NCBI GenBank assembly: GCA_002470275.1
Contig: DKNY01000028.1
Location: 1-14,692, forward strand
Length of the DNA: 14,692 bases
From: Gammaproteobacteria bacterium UBA7376
Lineage (GTDB): Bacteria; Pseudomonadota; Gammaproteobacteria; Pseudomonadales; Azotimanducaceae
Reading direction: 5' to 3'
Within the stretch, counting starts at the first letter, position 1. Each line of letters opens with the position of its first letter. The translations under genes were made by a program, and so were the position numbers. A model generated the notes under the pieces. That model did no database searches and had not been told where the DNA came from. It saw only the letters and a list, made by a program, of their open reading frames with translations. Of the stretch, positions 1-7,673 are shown piece by piece.

Positions 1-418
1 GTGCACAAAGGTGAGTGCGCCTGGAGTCATCGACACCAGTAAGCGCCGACAGCTGAACCTTATTCAGTCGGGAGGCATTGGCGAGAGCCGTATAGAGATT
101 CTCTCGCCTCACTGGCTTAAGTAAATAACCCACAGCCTGGAGTTCGAAGGCCTGAATCGCATGCTCCTCGTAGGCGGTACAGAAAATAATCGCCGGGGGC
201 TCTTTCTGCGCACTGAAGTGACGGGCGGTCTCGACACCGTCCATTCCAGGCATCCGGATATCAAGCAGAATCAGGTCAGGATACAACGTACTGCTCACGG
301 TCAGCGCCTCAATCCCATTCCCAACGTCACCGATCACCTCGTGCCGTTCGTCGTCTTCCAGCATTCTGCGCAGGCGATCCCTCGCTAGGGTTTCATCATC
401 AACAATGAGTATTCGCAT
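1..418 (-). CDS. algR: AlgR-type response regulator, LytTR family (C-terminal part outside window)
   Basis: Seen: 139 codons from an ATG at 418 down to the window edge form a complete receiver domain. It has the acidic pair D7-D8, the phospho-acceptor D53 in LLDIRMPGMDG, T81 in the FCTAY strand and K101 in YLLKPV. The DNA-binding domain is cut off. Family knowledge: the pairing with an AlgZ/His_kinase-type sensor just upstream and the receiver sequence match AlgR, a LytTR regulator that in Pseudomonas controls alginate, twitching motility and virulence genes. In a marine relative the targets may differ. The 64-base gap to algZ suggests co-transcription from upstream of algZ. A GGAAC stretch about 6 bases before the ATG is a weak ribosome site. 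The receiver call is very sure; AlgR rather than another LytTR regulator is likely from synteny with argH. Confidence 0.88.
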   Translation of the reverse strand, partial: MRILIVDDETLARDRLRRMLEDDERHEVIGDVGNGIEALTVSSTLYPDLILLDIRMPGMDGVETARHFSAQKEPPAIIFCTAYEEHAIQAFELQAVGYLLKPVRRENLYTALANASRLNKVQLSALTGVDDSRRTHLCA

Positions 419-482
419 TATCTGTTCCAGTACCTCAATTGACCCCTGTACTAACAACCTAACTGCTGCCCGGTTGGGTTTG

Positions 483-1526
483 TTAGACTCCCGTTGAAAG
501 ACTTGCTGTCGGCGATAGCGGGCATTGCAGCCGAGCAACGAAACGCCCATCTTCCAATCCGGTCGTAAAGCTTGCCTTTCCCCCGTATATCACATCTAGC
601 CGCATTTTGAGATTCTCCAGCGCCACATGATTTCCACTTGCATGCATCGGTAGAGTTGACTTCCCCTTTCCCTTTGATTTTTGTTGCGGCAAGGATTGGG
701 GGACAGGGTTTGTTACTTTCAGTCTAACCTTCTCTCCAGAATAGTTAAGCAGAAATTCGACCTTGCCACCTTCTGGGTTCGTGTGCACGCCGTGATAAAT
801 GGCGTTTTCAATCAACGGCTGGAACAACAACAAAGGGATTTTTGCTTCCTCGTTGCCTGAAACGATGTCCCAAAAAACCTCCAGGCGATCCCCAAGGCGC
901 AGAGATTCGATATACGCGTAACGTCGGCACAGGTCTAACTCCTGCGTTATTGCCACGAAGGTCCCCGCTTCCTGTAGGCTGGCACGGAAAAGTTCCGACA
1001 AATCCTCAACGGCTCGCTCTGCACGGTCAGGATCTACTGGGATAAGCGCCGCGATGATATTCATGCTGTTGAATAAAAAATGGGGGCGTATGCGTGACTG
1101 CAAAGCCTGGACTTTAGCCTGAAGCTCTGAAGCTTCCCGTTCTCGCATTCTGTTTCGTATGTGCATGGAGCGCATCCAGATCAGAGAGAGAATGAACCCT
1201 AAAACCAGGCGTCGTCGCAACAGAACGTCCTGGGCCTCGGCATCCAGCGCCACGTCCACGATTGACAAAAACGGCACCAAATAATGGCCAATAAACACCA
1301 TGATCTGCACCGAAACGATCAAGGCAAGGGAGAAAACGACGCGATTAAGTTTTCTAAAAAAAGGGTTAGACACTATGAAGGCGAGGTAGAGAATGCTAAC
1401 CACGAACCCCGCAACGAGCGTGCCTTCTAAAAGACGACCTAAATCCCAACTTGCATCCAAAAGCGTGCTGAAAAACAAGATTCCCGCCGCGCTCATCCAC
1501 ACGGCTTGGATGACGCCGCGCTTCAC
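483..1526 (-). CDS. algZ: AlgZ/FimS-type membrane sensor histidine kinase
   Basis: Seen: a 347-residue protein starting at GTG 1526, with AAGG 8 bases upstream. Four hydrophobic segments (about residues 7-24, 36-54, 61-85, 103-118) precede a short coiled linker and a His_kinase (PF06580) domain with H149 in RPHFLFNSMN. The N-box is LLLFQPLIENAIYHGV with N241. Family knowledge: AlgZ (FimS) is the partner of AlgR and, at about 358 residues, close in length; Pseudomonas AlgZ is an atypical kinase with poorly conserved ATP-binding boxes. Odd here: the glycine-rich box is reduced to SGNHVALENLKMRL, and a lysine-rich insertion (KSKGKGK, about 283-289) sits just before it, so ATP binding may be impaired. 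An alternative start is ATG at residue 11, but that would trim the first membrane segment. The divergent position next to argH matches Pseudomonas. Confidence 0.88.
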   Translation of the reverse strand: MKRGVIQAVWMSAAGILFFSTLLDASWDLGRLLEGTLVAGFVVSILYLAFIVSNPFFRKLNRVVFSLALIVSVQIMVFIGHYLVPFLSIVDVALDAEAQDVLLRRRLVLGFILSLIWMRSMHIRNRMREREASELQAKVQALQSRIRPHFLFNSMNIIAALIPVDPDRAERAVEDLSELFRASLQEAGTFVAITQELDLCRRYAYIESLRLGDRLEVFWDIVSGNEEAKIPLLLFQPLIENAIYHGVHTNPEGGKVEFLLNYSGEKVRLKVTNPVPQSLPQQKSKGKGKSTLPMHASGNHVALENLKMRLDVIYGGKASFTTGLEDGRFVARLQCPLSPTASLSTGV

Positions 1527-1622
1527 CCTGACAACCTTCGGCGGCTAGTTATGCGAAATAAAAAACGTGTCGGCGCGGCGCTGAAAAAGAGCGCAACGCA
1601 TGGCAGAGATTGGAAAGTTGCT

Positions 1623-1631
1623 TGGTATACT
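1623..1631 (+). promoter_or_regulatory. Extended -10 promoter of argH
   Basis: TGGTATACT fits the extended -10 form TGnTATAAT closely. No good -35 hexamer lies 16-18 bases upstream, which is usual for extended -10 promoters. Transcription would begin near 1638, giving a leader of about 34 bases before the argH ATG at 1672. It also argues against a longer argH frame beginning at 1600. Confidence 0.55.
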
Positions 1632-1671
1632 CACGCCGTCCCCCCACAAACGTACAGGCCGTGATAACAAC

Positions 1672-3096
1672 ATGAAGGAAGAAAACGATCAACCCAAAGT
1701 TAGTAAAAAGACGAGTTTACTGAGGGGTCGCTTTAGCGAAACAACAGACCGTTTCGTGCAAATCTTTACAGCATCGGTTGATTTTGACAAACGGCTTTAC
1801 CGAGAGGACATACTAGGCTCTCTAGCCCACGCCCAAATGTTAGCTACTAGCGGCATCATCTCGTCAGACGAGCTAAAAGATATCCAGCGCGGACTAGACC
1901 TGGTCCGGGAAGAAATCGAGACCTGTGAATTTAAGTGGCGCATCGACCTTGAAGACGTGCACATGAATATCGAACATCGGCTAACCGAGCTCATTGGTCT
2001 TACGGGCAAAAAACTTCACACCGGTCGATCGCGTAACGATCAGGTGGCAACGGACCTGCGTCTGCATCTGCGGAACGCGATCGACGAAGTGTTAGAACAG
2101 GAGAACCGCCTGCTCACAGCCATTGCCAACCTGGCAGAACGCCATGCGGAAACAATCATGCCCGGTTTTACGCACCTACAGGCCGCGCAGCCCATCACCT
2201 TCGGGCACCATCTGATGGCTTGGTTTGAAATGCTGGCGCGAGATCGAGAACGGCTCTTAAGCTGCAGAAAGCGCGTTAACCGCTTGCCCCTGGGCGCAGC
2301 CGCCCTGGCGGGCACGCCCTATCTGCCGGATCGACAATACGTTGCCGGGCTGCTGGAATTCGAAGGTATTTGTGAAAATTCCCTGGATGCAGTCAGCGAT
2401 CGTGATTTTGCTATCGAATTTTGTTTCGTCGCCTCCCTCACGCTAACGCATTTTTCAAGGTGGTGCGAAGAACTGGTGCTTTGGTCGAGCCAACAGTTTG
2501 AATTCATCGACCTCCCGGATCGGTTTTGCACTGGTTCAAGCATCATGCCCCAGAAGAAAAACCCAGATGTTCCAGAACTGATTCGAGGCAAGAGCGGCCG
2601 AGTTAATGGAAACCTGATTTCGCTGCTCACCCTGATGAAGAGCCAGCCCCTTGCCTACAATAAAGACAACCAAGAGGACAAGGAGCCGTTATTCGATTCC
2701 ATCGACACCCTCAAAGGATGTCTGACGGCGCTAGAGGGGATGCTTCCCAACATCCAGGTCAACGAGGCAAAGATGCTCGACGCCACGCTCCGAGGCTTCA
2801 CAACCGCCACGGACCTGGCGGATTACCTGGTCAACAAGGGGATCACGTTTCGCGATGCCCACGAGCTAGTTGGCGCAGCAGTTCAGTACGCGATACAGCA
2901 TGACAAGCAGCTCGACGAGCTAACCCTTGAGGAGCTTAACAGCGACGGCGCACGGATCATCGAGGAAGACGTCTATTCGGTTTTGACGCCAGTGGGTTCG
3001 GTTGCCTCGCGCAACCACGATGGCGCAACGGCGCCCCAGCAGGTAAGGCTGGCCATTGCCCGGGCGCGTGAGCAAATTTTACCCCAGGCTGATTAG
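1672..3096 (+). CDS. argH: Argininosuccinate lyase
   Basis: ArgH splits argininosuccinate into arginine and fumarate, the last step of arginine synthesis, as a cytosolic homotetramer. Seen: 474 residues from ATG 1672, close to the usual 460-470. The N-terminal [18 protein letters not shown] block, the HTGRSRNDQ block (about 116-124), FTHLQ with H168, and the superfamily signature [12 protein letters not shown] (288-299), which holds the catalytic serine loop, are all intact. The frame stays open upstream to 1600, but those extra 24 residues have no family counterpart and would lie over the extended -10 promoter at 1623-1631, so ATG 1672 is chosen. The ribosome site is weak. The gene sits divergently from algZ as in Pseudomonas. 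It ends inside the first of a set of hairpins that separate it from lysA. Nothing looks damaged. Confidence 0.97.
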   Translation: MKEENDQPKVSKKTSLLRGRFSETTDRFVQIFTASVDFDKRLYREDILGSLAHAQMLATSGIISSDELKDIQRGLDLVREEIETCEFKWRIDLEDVHMNIEHRLTELIGLTGKKLHTGRSRNDQVATDLRLHLRNAIDEVLEQENRLLTAIANLAERHAETIMPGFTHLQAAQPITFGHHLMAWFEMLARDRERLLSCRKRVNRLPLGAAALAGTPYLPDRQYVAGLLEFEGICENSLDAVSDRDFAIEFCFVASLTLTHFSRWCEELVLWSSQQFEFIDLPDRFCTGSSIMPQKKNPDVPELIRGKSGRVNGNLISLLTLMKSQPLAYNKDNQEDKEPLFDSIDTLKGCLTALEGMLPNIQVNEAKMLDATLRGFTTATDLADYLVNKGITFRDAHELVGAAVQYAIQHDKQLDELTLEELNSDGARIIEEDVYSVLTPVGSVASRNHDGATAPQQVRLAIARAREQILPQAD

Positions 3097-3165
3097 CGTA
3101 GAAGACGCTACACGGGCACCCTCGCCCCGTATATCCTCAGCGAGGGATCAACGCTCATAGCGTTG
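3094..3165 (+). other. Three consecutive hairpins in the argH–lysA gap
   Basis: Three inverted repeats fill the gap: TAGCGT/ACGCTA (3094-3099 with 3105-3110, starting on the argH stop codon), CCCTCGC/GCGAGGG (3119-3125 with 3140-3146), and CAACGC/GCGTTG (3149-3154 with 3160-3165). A further ACGGG/CCCGT pair (3112-3116 with 3126-3130) competes with the second. No T-run follows any of them, so none is a standard intrinsic terminator. In relatives the small lipoprotein gene lptM often lies before lysA; I see no lipobox frame here. Possible roles are mRNA processing, protection of the argH 3' end, or attenuation. Confidence 0.45.
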
Positions 3166-3205
3166 GTTGAAACAAAAAGACTTAAAATGGGCAGGAGCCA
3201 AGCAG

Positions 3206-4480
3206 GTGGAAGAGTTCCCCAAGACACTTAGCGACTTCAGCGTCAGCTATCGAGACGAGAGCCTTTTCATGGAGGACGTGTCTCTTGAGCGCATCGTAGA
3301 CGCGGTGGGCACGCCTGCCTACGTTTACTCACAGGCGCATATCCAGGCGCAATACAAGAAGCTCGCAGAGGCTCTAAAGGCAGTAGATTACCGTGTGCAC
3401 TATGCCGTTAAGGCCAACTCAAACCTGGCGCTGCTCAAACTCCTAGGGAACCTCGGCGCGGGATATGACATTGTTTCTGGGGGGGAGCTAAGCCGGGTCC
3501 TCAGCGCTCAAGGAGACCCCGGGAGCGTGATCTTCTCCGGTGTCGGAAAGGCCACCCACGAGCTCGACCTAGCACTTAAGGCCGGTATCGAGTGCTTTAA
3601 CGTTGAAAGTGCCGGAGAGCTTGACCGACTTGCGGAGCGGGCAGCGCTGCTTAGTGTGGTGGCACCTGTTGCCATTCGCTTCAATCCTAACGTGGATGCC
3701 AAAACCCACCCGTACATCTCTACTGGGCTTAAGGAAAATAAATTTGGCGTTCTCAAAGACCAGGCCCTGGCCCTGTACCGGCGGGCTGCGGAAAGTGAGC
3801 ACCTTCGAGTCTACGGCATCGCCTGCCACATCGGCTCTCAAATCGCCGAGCCGACACCGCTGATCCAGGCGCTCGAGGAAATGTTGAGTTTACGGAGAGA
3901 GCTGGCACAGCAGGGGATCGAGATAGACCACCTCGACTTGGGAGGTGGTTTTGGCGTGCGCTACCGTGATGAGCCCGAATTTGACGTTGGGCTTTGGGGA
4001 CGCGAGGTCGCCCGCCTTCTTAACGGAACGGGACTGCGTATTTCTATTGAGCCAGGCCGCTTTCTCACCGCGAATGCCGGTATTCTGCTGAGTCGTGTTG
4101 AATACTTGAAGGAAGCCGTGGAAGACGCCAAAAGTTTTGCCGTAGTAGATGCTGCCATGAATGATTTGATTCGACCCGCACTCTATGGCGCCTGGCATGA
4201 GGTCGTGCCGGTATGTAATGATCTGCAGGGCGATAGGCTTCCCTGGGATATCGTCGGGCCTATTTGTGAGTCCGGAGATTTTATTGCCAAGCAGCGAACA
4301 CTGACGCTAAAGCAGGGGAAGCTGCTCGCCATTTTGTCCTCCGGGGCCTATGGCGCGACCCTTGCGTCGAATTACAATACACGTGGGCGCGCACCGGAGG
4401 TCCTGGTCCACAAAGATAACTGGAGGCTGGTGCGCCGAAGAGAAAATCTTCAAGACCAACTTATAACAGAGCTGCCTTAG
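3206..4480 (+). CDS. lysA: Diaminopimelate decarboxylase
   Basis: LysA is a PLP enzyme that decarboxylates meso-diaminopimelate to L-lysine. Seen (numbering from GTG 3206, 424 residues): the PLP lysine K69 in YAVKANSN, HIGSQI from 208, the glycine loop GGGFG 246-250, EPGR 282-285, the CESGD active-site motif 354-358 from the partner subunit, and GAYG 380-383. Start choice: the frame runs up to a TTG at 3167, but GTG 3206 has AGGAG exactly 8 bases upstream and gives a protein near the family length of about 415-420. The TTG has no ribosome site and lies against a hairpin. The stop is 6 bases before dapF, so the two are co-transcribed and probably translationally coupled, which joins two steps of the same pathway. 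Confidence 0.96.
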   Translation: MEEFPKTLSDFSVSYRDESLFMEDVSLERIVDAVGTPAYVYSQAHIQAQYKKLAEALKAVDYRVHYAVKANSNLALLKLLGNLGAGYDIVSGGELSRVLSAQGDPGSVIFSGVGKATHELDLALKAGIECFNVESAGELDRLAERAALLSVVAPVAIRFNPNVDAKTHPYISTGLKENKFGVLKDQALALYRRAAESEHLRVYGIACHIGSQIAEPTPLIQALEEMLSLRRELAQQGIEIDHLDLGGGFGVRYRDEPEFDVGLWGREVARLLNGTGLRISIEPGRFLTANAGILLSRVEYLKEAVEDAKSFAVVDAAMNDLIRPALYGAWHEVVPVCNDLQGDRLPWDIVGPICESGDFIAKQRTLTLKQGKLLAILSSGAYGATLASNYNTRGRAPEVLVHKDNWRLVRRRENLQDQLITELP

Positions 4481-4486
4481 TCTCTT

Positions 4487-5335
4487 ATGTCGAACCCACT
4501 CACCTTCTATAAAATGCACAGCCTCGGTAACGATTTCATGGTCGTTGATGCTGTTCGGGAGCCTTTTTCTGCCGATCCGGCTGCGATCAGCATCTGGGCG
4601 AACAGAAATCTAGGCATCGGCTTTGATCAACTCCTCTGTATTGGACTGCCCGAGGATGACGATGTGGATTTCGATTATCAAATATTCAATGCAGACGGGT
4701 CGCGCTCGGAGCAGTGTGGCAATGGCACTCGCTGCGTTGCCCTGCTGGCGCGGAAAACGGGGTTGACCAACCAGAACGTCATCACTTGGTCCTCCTTAGG
4801 GGGGCGCGTTAGCACCGAATTCAAGGAGGGGGGCATTATCGAAACGCGAATGCCTGGGCCCAGTTTTGACCGTGCGCAAATTCCGTTTGAGCACCCATGC
4901 ACAGATTTGGCGGTCCCTCTTGAGGCAGCGGGTCAGACCTTTAGCGTGATCCCGGTTTCCATTGGCAACCCTCACGCGGTTGTCTTCCTTGACGAGATTC
5001 GAGATCTTGATGTGGCGGCCATCGGCGGCGAACTGACCCATCACCCGGCCTTTCCAAATCGCGCAAACGTGGGGTTTTGCCAAGTCGTTAACGAGAGTTT
5101 CATGCGCCTGCGCGTTTATGAGCGAGGCGTGGGCGAAACCCAGGCTTGTGGCACCGGGGCCTGTGCCGCAGGCGTGGCCGCAATGGTCAGCGGCCGTGGA
5201 CGAGAGCGGATTAAAATCTCGCTGCCTGGAGGAAAACTACGGGTTGAATGGCCAGACAGAGATGGGCCGATTCAGCTCTCTGGAGACGCCACCCTAGTCT
5301 ACCAAGGACAAATGAAACTGGATGAGGATCTATGA
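4487..5335 (+). CDS. dapF: Diaminopimelate epimerase
   Basis: DapF converts LL- to meso-diaminopimelate, the substrate of LysA and a building block of peptidoglycan, using two cysteines as acid and base. Seen: 282 residues, normal length, with C77 in EQCGNGTRC and C221 in QACGTGACAAG, plus the N-terminal KMHSLGNDF block and the IGNPHAV motif near 160. No clear Shine-Dalgarno is visible before ATG 4487, but the lysA stop is only 6 bases away, so coupling by terminating ribosomes is likely. The stop overlaps the next start by four bases (ATGA). Gene order lysA–dapF–DUF484–xerC–yigB follows the E. coli dapF–yigA–xerC–yigB and Pseudomonas order. Confidence 0.97.
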   Translation: MSNPLTFYKMHSLGNDFMVVDAVREPFSADPAAISIWANRNLGIGFDQLLCIGLPEDDDVDFDYQIFNADGSRSEQCGNGTRCVALLARKTGLTNQNVITWSSLGGRVSTEFKEGGIIETRMPGPSFDRAQIPFEHPCTDLAVPLEAAGQTFSVIPVSIGNPHAVVFLDEIRDLDVAAIGGELTHHPAFPNRANVGFCQVVNESFMRLRVYERGVGETQACGTGACAAGVAAMVSGRGRERIKISLPGGKLRVEWPDRDGPIQLSGDATLVYQGQMKLDEDL

Positions 5336-6015
5336 AGCTCTATCAAGGGGAGCCGGAATCCCCAATCAATGATCAAATGGTGCTGGACTTTCTACGCCTG
5401 CATCCTGATTTTTTCATTCGTTATCCTGGCGCGTTGACCGAACTCACCCTTCCCCATGAGGCCGGCGGCGCCGTTTCCCTCATAGAGCGACAGGTAGACA
5501 TATTGCGTGAGCGAAACGTCACCATGCGTAAACGAATGAATGAGCTTTTGCAGGCGGCCCGCAACAACGACGAAATTTTTGCCAAAACGCGGTCCCTCAA
5601 CCTTGCGCTGCTTGAAGTTCGCTCCTGGCATGAGCTCAACGAGGTACTGGCAACCCATGTGCTGGTCGACTTTGAGGCAGACTTCGTTTGCGCGCACATG
5701 CTCGATGCGGATCTTGCGTTGGCCATGGATCATATTCAGCACCACATTCGAGAAATGCCCTTTGCAAGCCTTCAACATGGGGCTGAGGCGATTTGTACCG
5801 CCCTGCGAGAAGAGGAGCTCAGACAGATGTTCCCCATGTCGCGCCACAGTGATTCTGGTAGCGCCGTGATGCTGAATCTTTCTCTCACGCGAGGACTGGG
5901 AATGCTTTGTATTGGCAGTCGAGACCCTGGGCGTTTTTCTCAGAACATGGACACCCTATTCGTCACCTACATCGCTGACATCCTGGCTAAGGTCATGAAT
6001 CGATTAGCCAGCTGA
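5332..6015 (+). CDS. DUF484 family protein (YigA-like)
   Basis: Seen: 227 residues. The N-terminus VLDFLRLHPDFFIRYPGAL is the family hallmark. A predicted coiled-coil/helical stretch (about 45-85, SLIERQVDILRERN and following) leads into a GAF-like C-terminal half with an LGMLCIGSRDPGRFS segment near 187-200. The function of this family is not established; it is cytosolic and almost always lies between dapF and xerC. The start overlaps the dapF stop as ATGA, with GAGG about 4 bases before it. The stop overlaps the xerC start by one base (TGATG), so the gene is locked into the operon. No catalytic residues are recognisable. The constant location suggests a link to XerC or cell-wall precursor supply, but that is inference. 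Confidence 0.9.
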   Translation: MKLYQGEPESPINDQMVLDFLRLHPDFFIRYPGALTELTLPHEAGGAVSLIERQVDILRERNVTMRKRMNELLQAARNNDEIFAKTRSLNLALLEVRSWHELNEVLATHVLVDFEADFVCAHMLDADLALAMDHIQHHIREMPFASLQHGAEAICTALREEELRQMFPMSRHSDSGSAVMLNLSLTRGLGMLCIGSRDPGRFSQNMDTLFVTYIADILAKVMNRLAS

Positions 6016-6947
6016 TGCGGAAAGCTGTTGAGCAACTGGCCGGCTTCCTTGATCACCTGCGTCAACAACGTCGCTATTCACCCCTTACCGTTGAGGCCTA
6101 TGGCCGTGATCTAAGACGTTTTATCAAGTTTAACCCCACCAAATTGCATCACCTAAGCAGCGGGGACATTGATGCCTATGCCGCGAAGATGAAGCATGCC
6201 CGGCTATCCGAAAGAAGTATCCAGCGAAATCTATCGGCACTAAGACAATTTTTTCAGTACCTAATGGACCAGGGCGTTGTGTCAGCTAATCCAGCAAACC
6301 TTGTCTCTGGGCCGAAGGCGCGCCGACCTCTACCCAAGGTGCTGGATACAGATCAAGCCCATAGACTTCTGGATTTCACCCCTCGAACGCCCTTGGACAT
6401 GCGCGATAAGGCCGCCTTGGAGCTGCTCTACGGCAGCGGCATCCGACTAGCAGAGCTAATCGCGCTGCGCCTGGGCAACCTAAACCTGCAGGACGCCCAG
6501 CTGCGGGTCCTGGGCAAGGGTAACAAGGAGCGAATGCTACCCATGTCCCGAATGAGCGTTACCGCAGTCACACAATGGCTCACCGTTCATCCTGACCCAG
6601 GGAATCAGGAGGCGTGGCTGTTTCCCGGCAGGGGCAACCGCGGGATAACCGCACGGACGGTGCAAAACAGGCTTAAACGCATTGCCGTAAGACAGTTAGG
6701 GGATAACAGCCTCCACCCGCATATGCTCAGACATAGCTTTGCAACGCATTTGTTAGAGTCGTCTGGCGACCTGCGCAGTGTCCAGGAGCTTTTGGGCCAT
6801 GAGGACATTGCCACCACGCAGGTTTATACCCATCTCAACTTCCAGCACTTAGCCGAGGTTTACGATAAGGCTCACCCTCGCGCACGACAGGGCGCCAAGC
6901 CGGGGAAGGACACTGCTAAACACATCACGCCAGGAAAAGATCAATGA
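6015..6947 (+). CDS. xerC: Tyrosine recombinase XerC
   Basis: XerC with XerD resolves chromosome dimers at dif sites during division. Seen: 310 residues, slightly longer than the usual ~300. The N-terminal SAM-like core-binding domain covers about 1-90. The catalytic domain carries R144 (YGSGIRLAEL), K168 (LGKGNKER), H236 and R239 (HPHMLRHSFATH), H262 (LLGHEDIATTQ) and the nucleophile Y271 (VYTHLNF), so all active residues are present. The C-terminus has an extra basic tail (about 288-310, RARQGAKPGKDTAKH) that is not part of the fold. It sits in a dap–xer operon, not next to an att site or cargo, and matches housekeeping XerC rather than a phage or integron integrase. The end overlaps the next gene by four bases. 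Confidence 0.96.
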   Translation: MRKAVEQLAGFLDHLRQQRRYSPLTVEAYGRDLRRFIKFNPTKLHHLSSGDIDAYAAKMKHARLSERSIQRNLSALRQFFQYLMDQGVVSANPANLVSGPKARRPLPKVLDTDQAHRLLDFTPRTPLDMRDKAALELLYGSGIRLAELIALRLGNLNLQDAQLRVLGKGNKERMLPMSRMSVTAVTQWLTVHPDPGNQEAWLFPGRGNRGITARTVQNRLKRIAVRQLGDNSLHPHMLRHSFATHLLESSGDLRSVQELLGHEDIATTQVYTHLNFQHLAEVYDKAHPRARQGAKPGKDTAKHITPGKDQ

Positions 6948-7654
6948 AGAAAGGCATCCGATTAATTGCCCTAGATCTAGACGACACGCTCTGGGATGTC
7001 GAGGCGACCATTGGAGCCGCAGAGCAAAGCCTGCGCCAGTGGATGTCGGATCATACGCCGGACGCACTGTCCATCTACGGGTCCAATCAGGTGGTGGAGA
7101 TACGCAATGAAGTCCTCAATGCCTTCCCGGAGCAACGCCATGACCTGAGCCTGCTGAGGACCGAGGTGCTTTATCGATCCATGCTGCGATCCGGCATTAA
7201 AGACGTTGAGTCTCGAGCGCTTGCAAAGCAGGCCTTCTCCGTTTTTTTTCAAGCGCGCAACAATGTTGCCTTCTTCCCCGGCGCCCAAGATGTGCTCGCT
7301 GTCCTTGCGAAGCAGTACTCGCTGTTTGCAGTCACTAACGGAAACGCCAGCATTCAGGCCGTTGGCATCGGTGAATACTTCATCGGGGCTGTCTCCAGTG
7401 CGGACGTTGGCGTCAAAAAGCCAGACCCCAGGATATTTCAACATGCGCTAGCGCAAGCCGGCTGCTCCGCTGAAGAGGCCGTCCATGTGGGTGATAACCT
7501 CCTAGATGATATTGCCGGCGCGCATTCCTCTAATTTACGCAGTGTTTGGGTCAACCACCGAGGACATAACAGGCGGCCAGAAGACGCCACCCCCTCCGCC
7601 GAGATCGCAGACCTCAGACAATTGCCCGAAGCGGTCGCGCGGCTCGAGGCCTAG
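6944..7654 (+). CDS. yigB: HAD-superfamily hydrolase, YigB-like phosphatase
   Basis: Seen: 236 residues with all four HAD motifs: motif I DLDDTLWD (nucleophile D11, acid D13), motif II VTNGN (T131), motif III lysine K159 in VKKPDP, and motif IV HVGDNLLDDIAGA (D184, D188/D189). A helical C1-type cap lies between motifs I and II. Family knowledge: E. coli YigB, in the same place after xerC, dephosphorylates 5-amino-6-(5-phospho-D-ribitylamino)uracil in riboflavin synthesis, and also acts on other small phosphates. Same operon position and motifs make orthology likely, but substrate choice cannot be read from sequence. The start overlaps the xerC stop (ATGA), with AGGA about 8 bases upstream. 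It is the last gene of the operon; in E. coli uvrD follows, but here the converging thrC does. Confidence 0.88.
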   Translation: MKKGIRLIALDLDDTLWDVEATIGAAEQSLRQWMSDHTPDALSIYGSNQVVEIRNEVLNAFPEQRHDLSLLRTEVLYRSMLRSGIKDVESRALAKQAFSVFFQARNNVAFFPGAQDVLAVLAKQYSLFAVTNGNASIQAVGIGEYFIGAVSSADVGVKKPDPRIFQHALAQAGCSAEEAVHVGDNLLDDIAGAHSSNLRSVWVNHRGHNRRPEDATPSAEIADLRQLPEAVARLEA

Positions 7655-7673
7655 CTCAAGCACTCGCAATGGG

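Noticed and set aside
1600..1671. Extended argH start at 1600
   Set aside because: Would place coding sequence over a good extended -10 promoter and add residues not seen in ArgH proteins.
5392..5847. Minus-strand 151-codon frame
   Set aside because: Antisense shadow of the DUF484 gene, no domain of its own.
6015..6947. Tyrosine recombinase as a sign of a mobile element
   Set aside because: Gene order and sequence fit housekeeping XerC; no attachment repeats, cargo genes or tRNA target nearby.
6977..7444. Minus-strand 155-codon frame
   Set aside because: Antisense to the HAD phosphatase, which has all four catalytic motifs.
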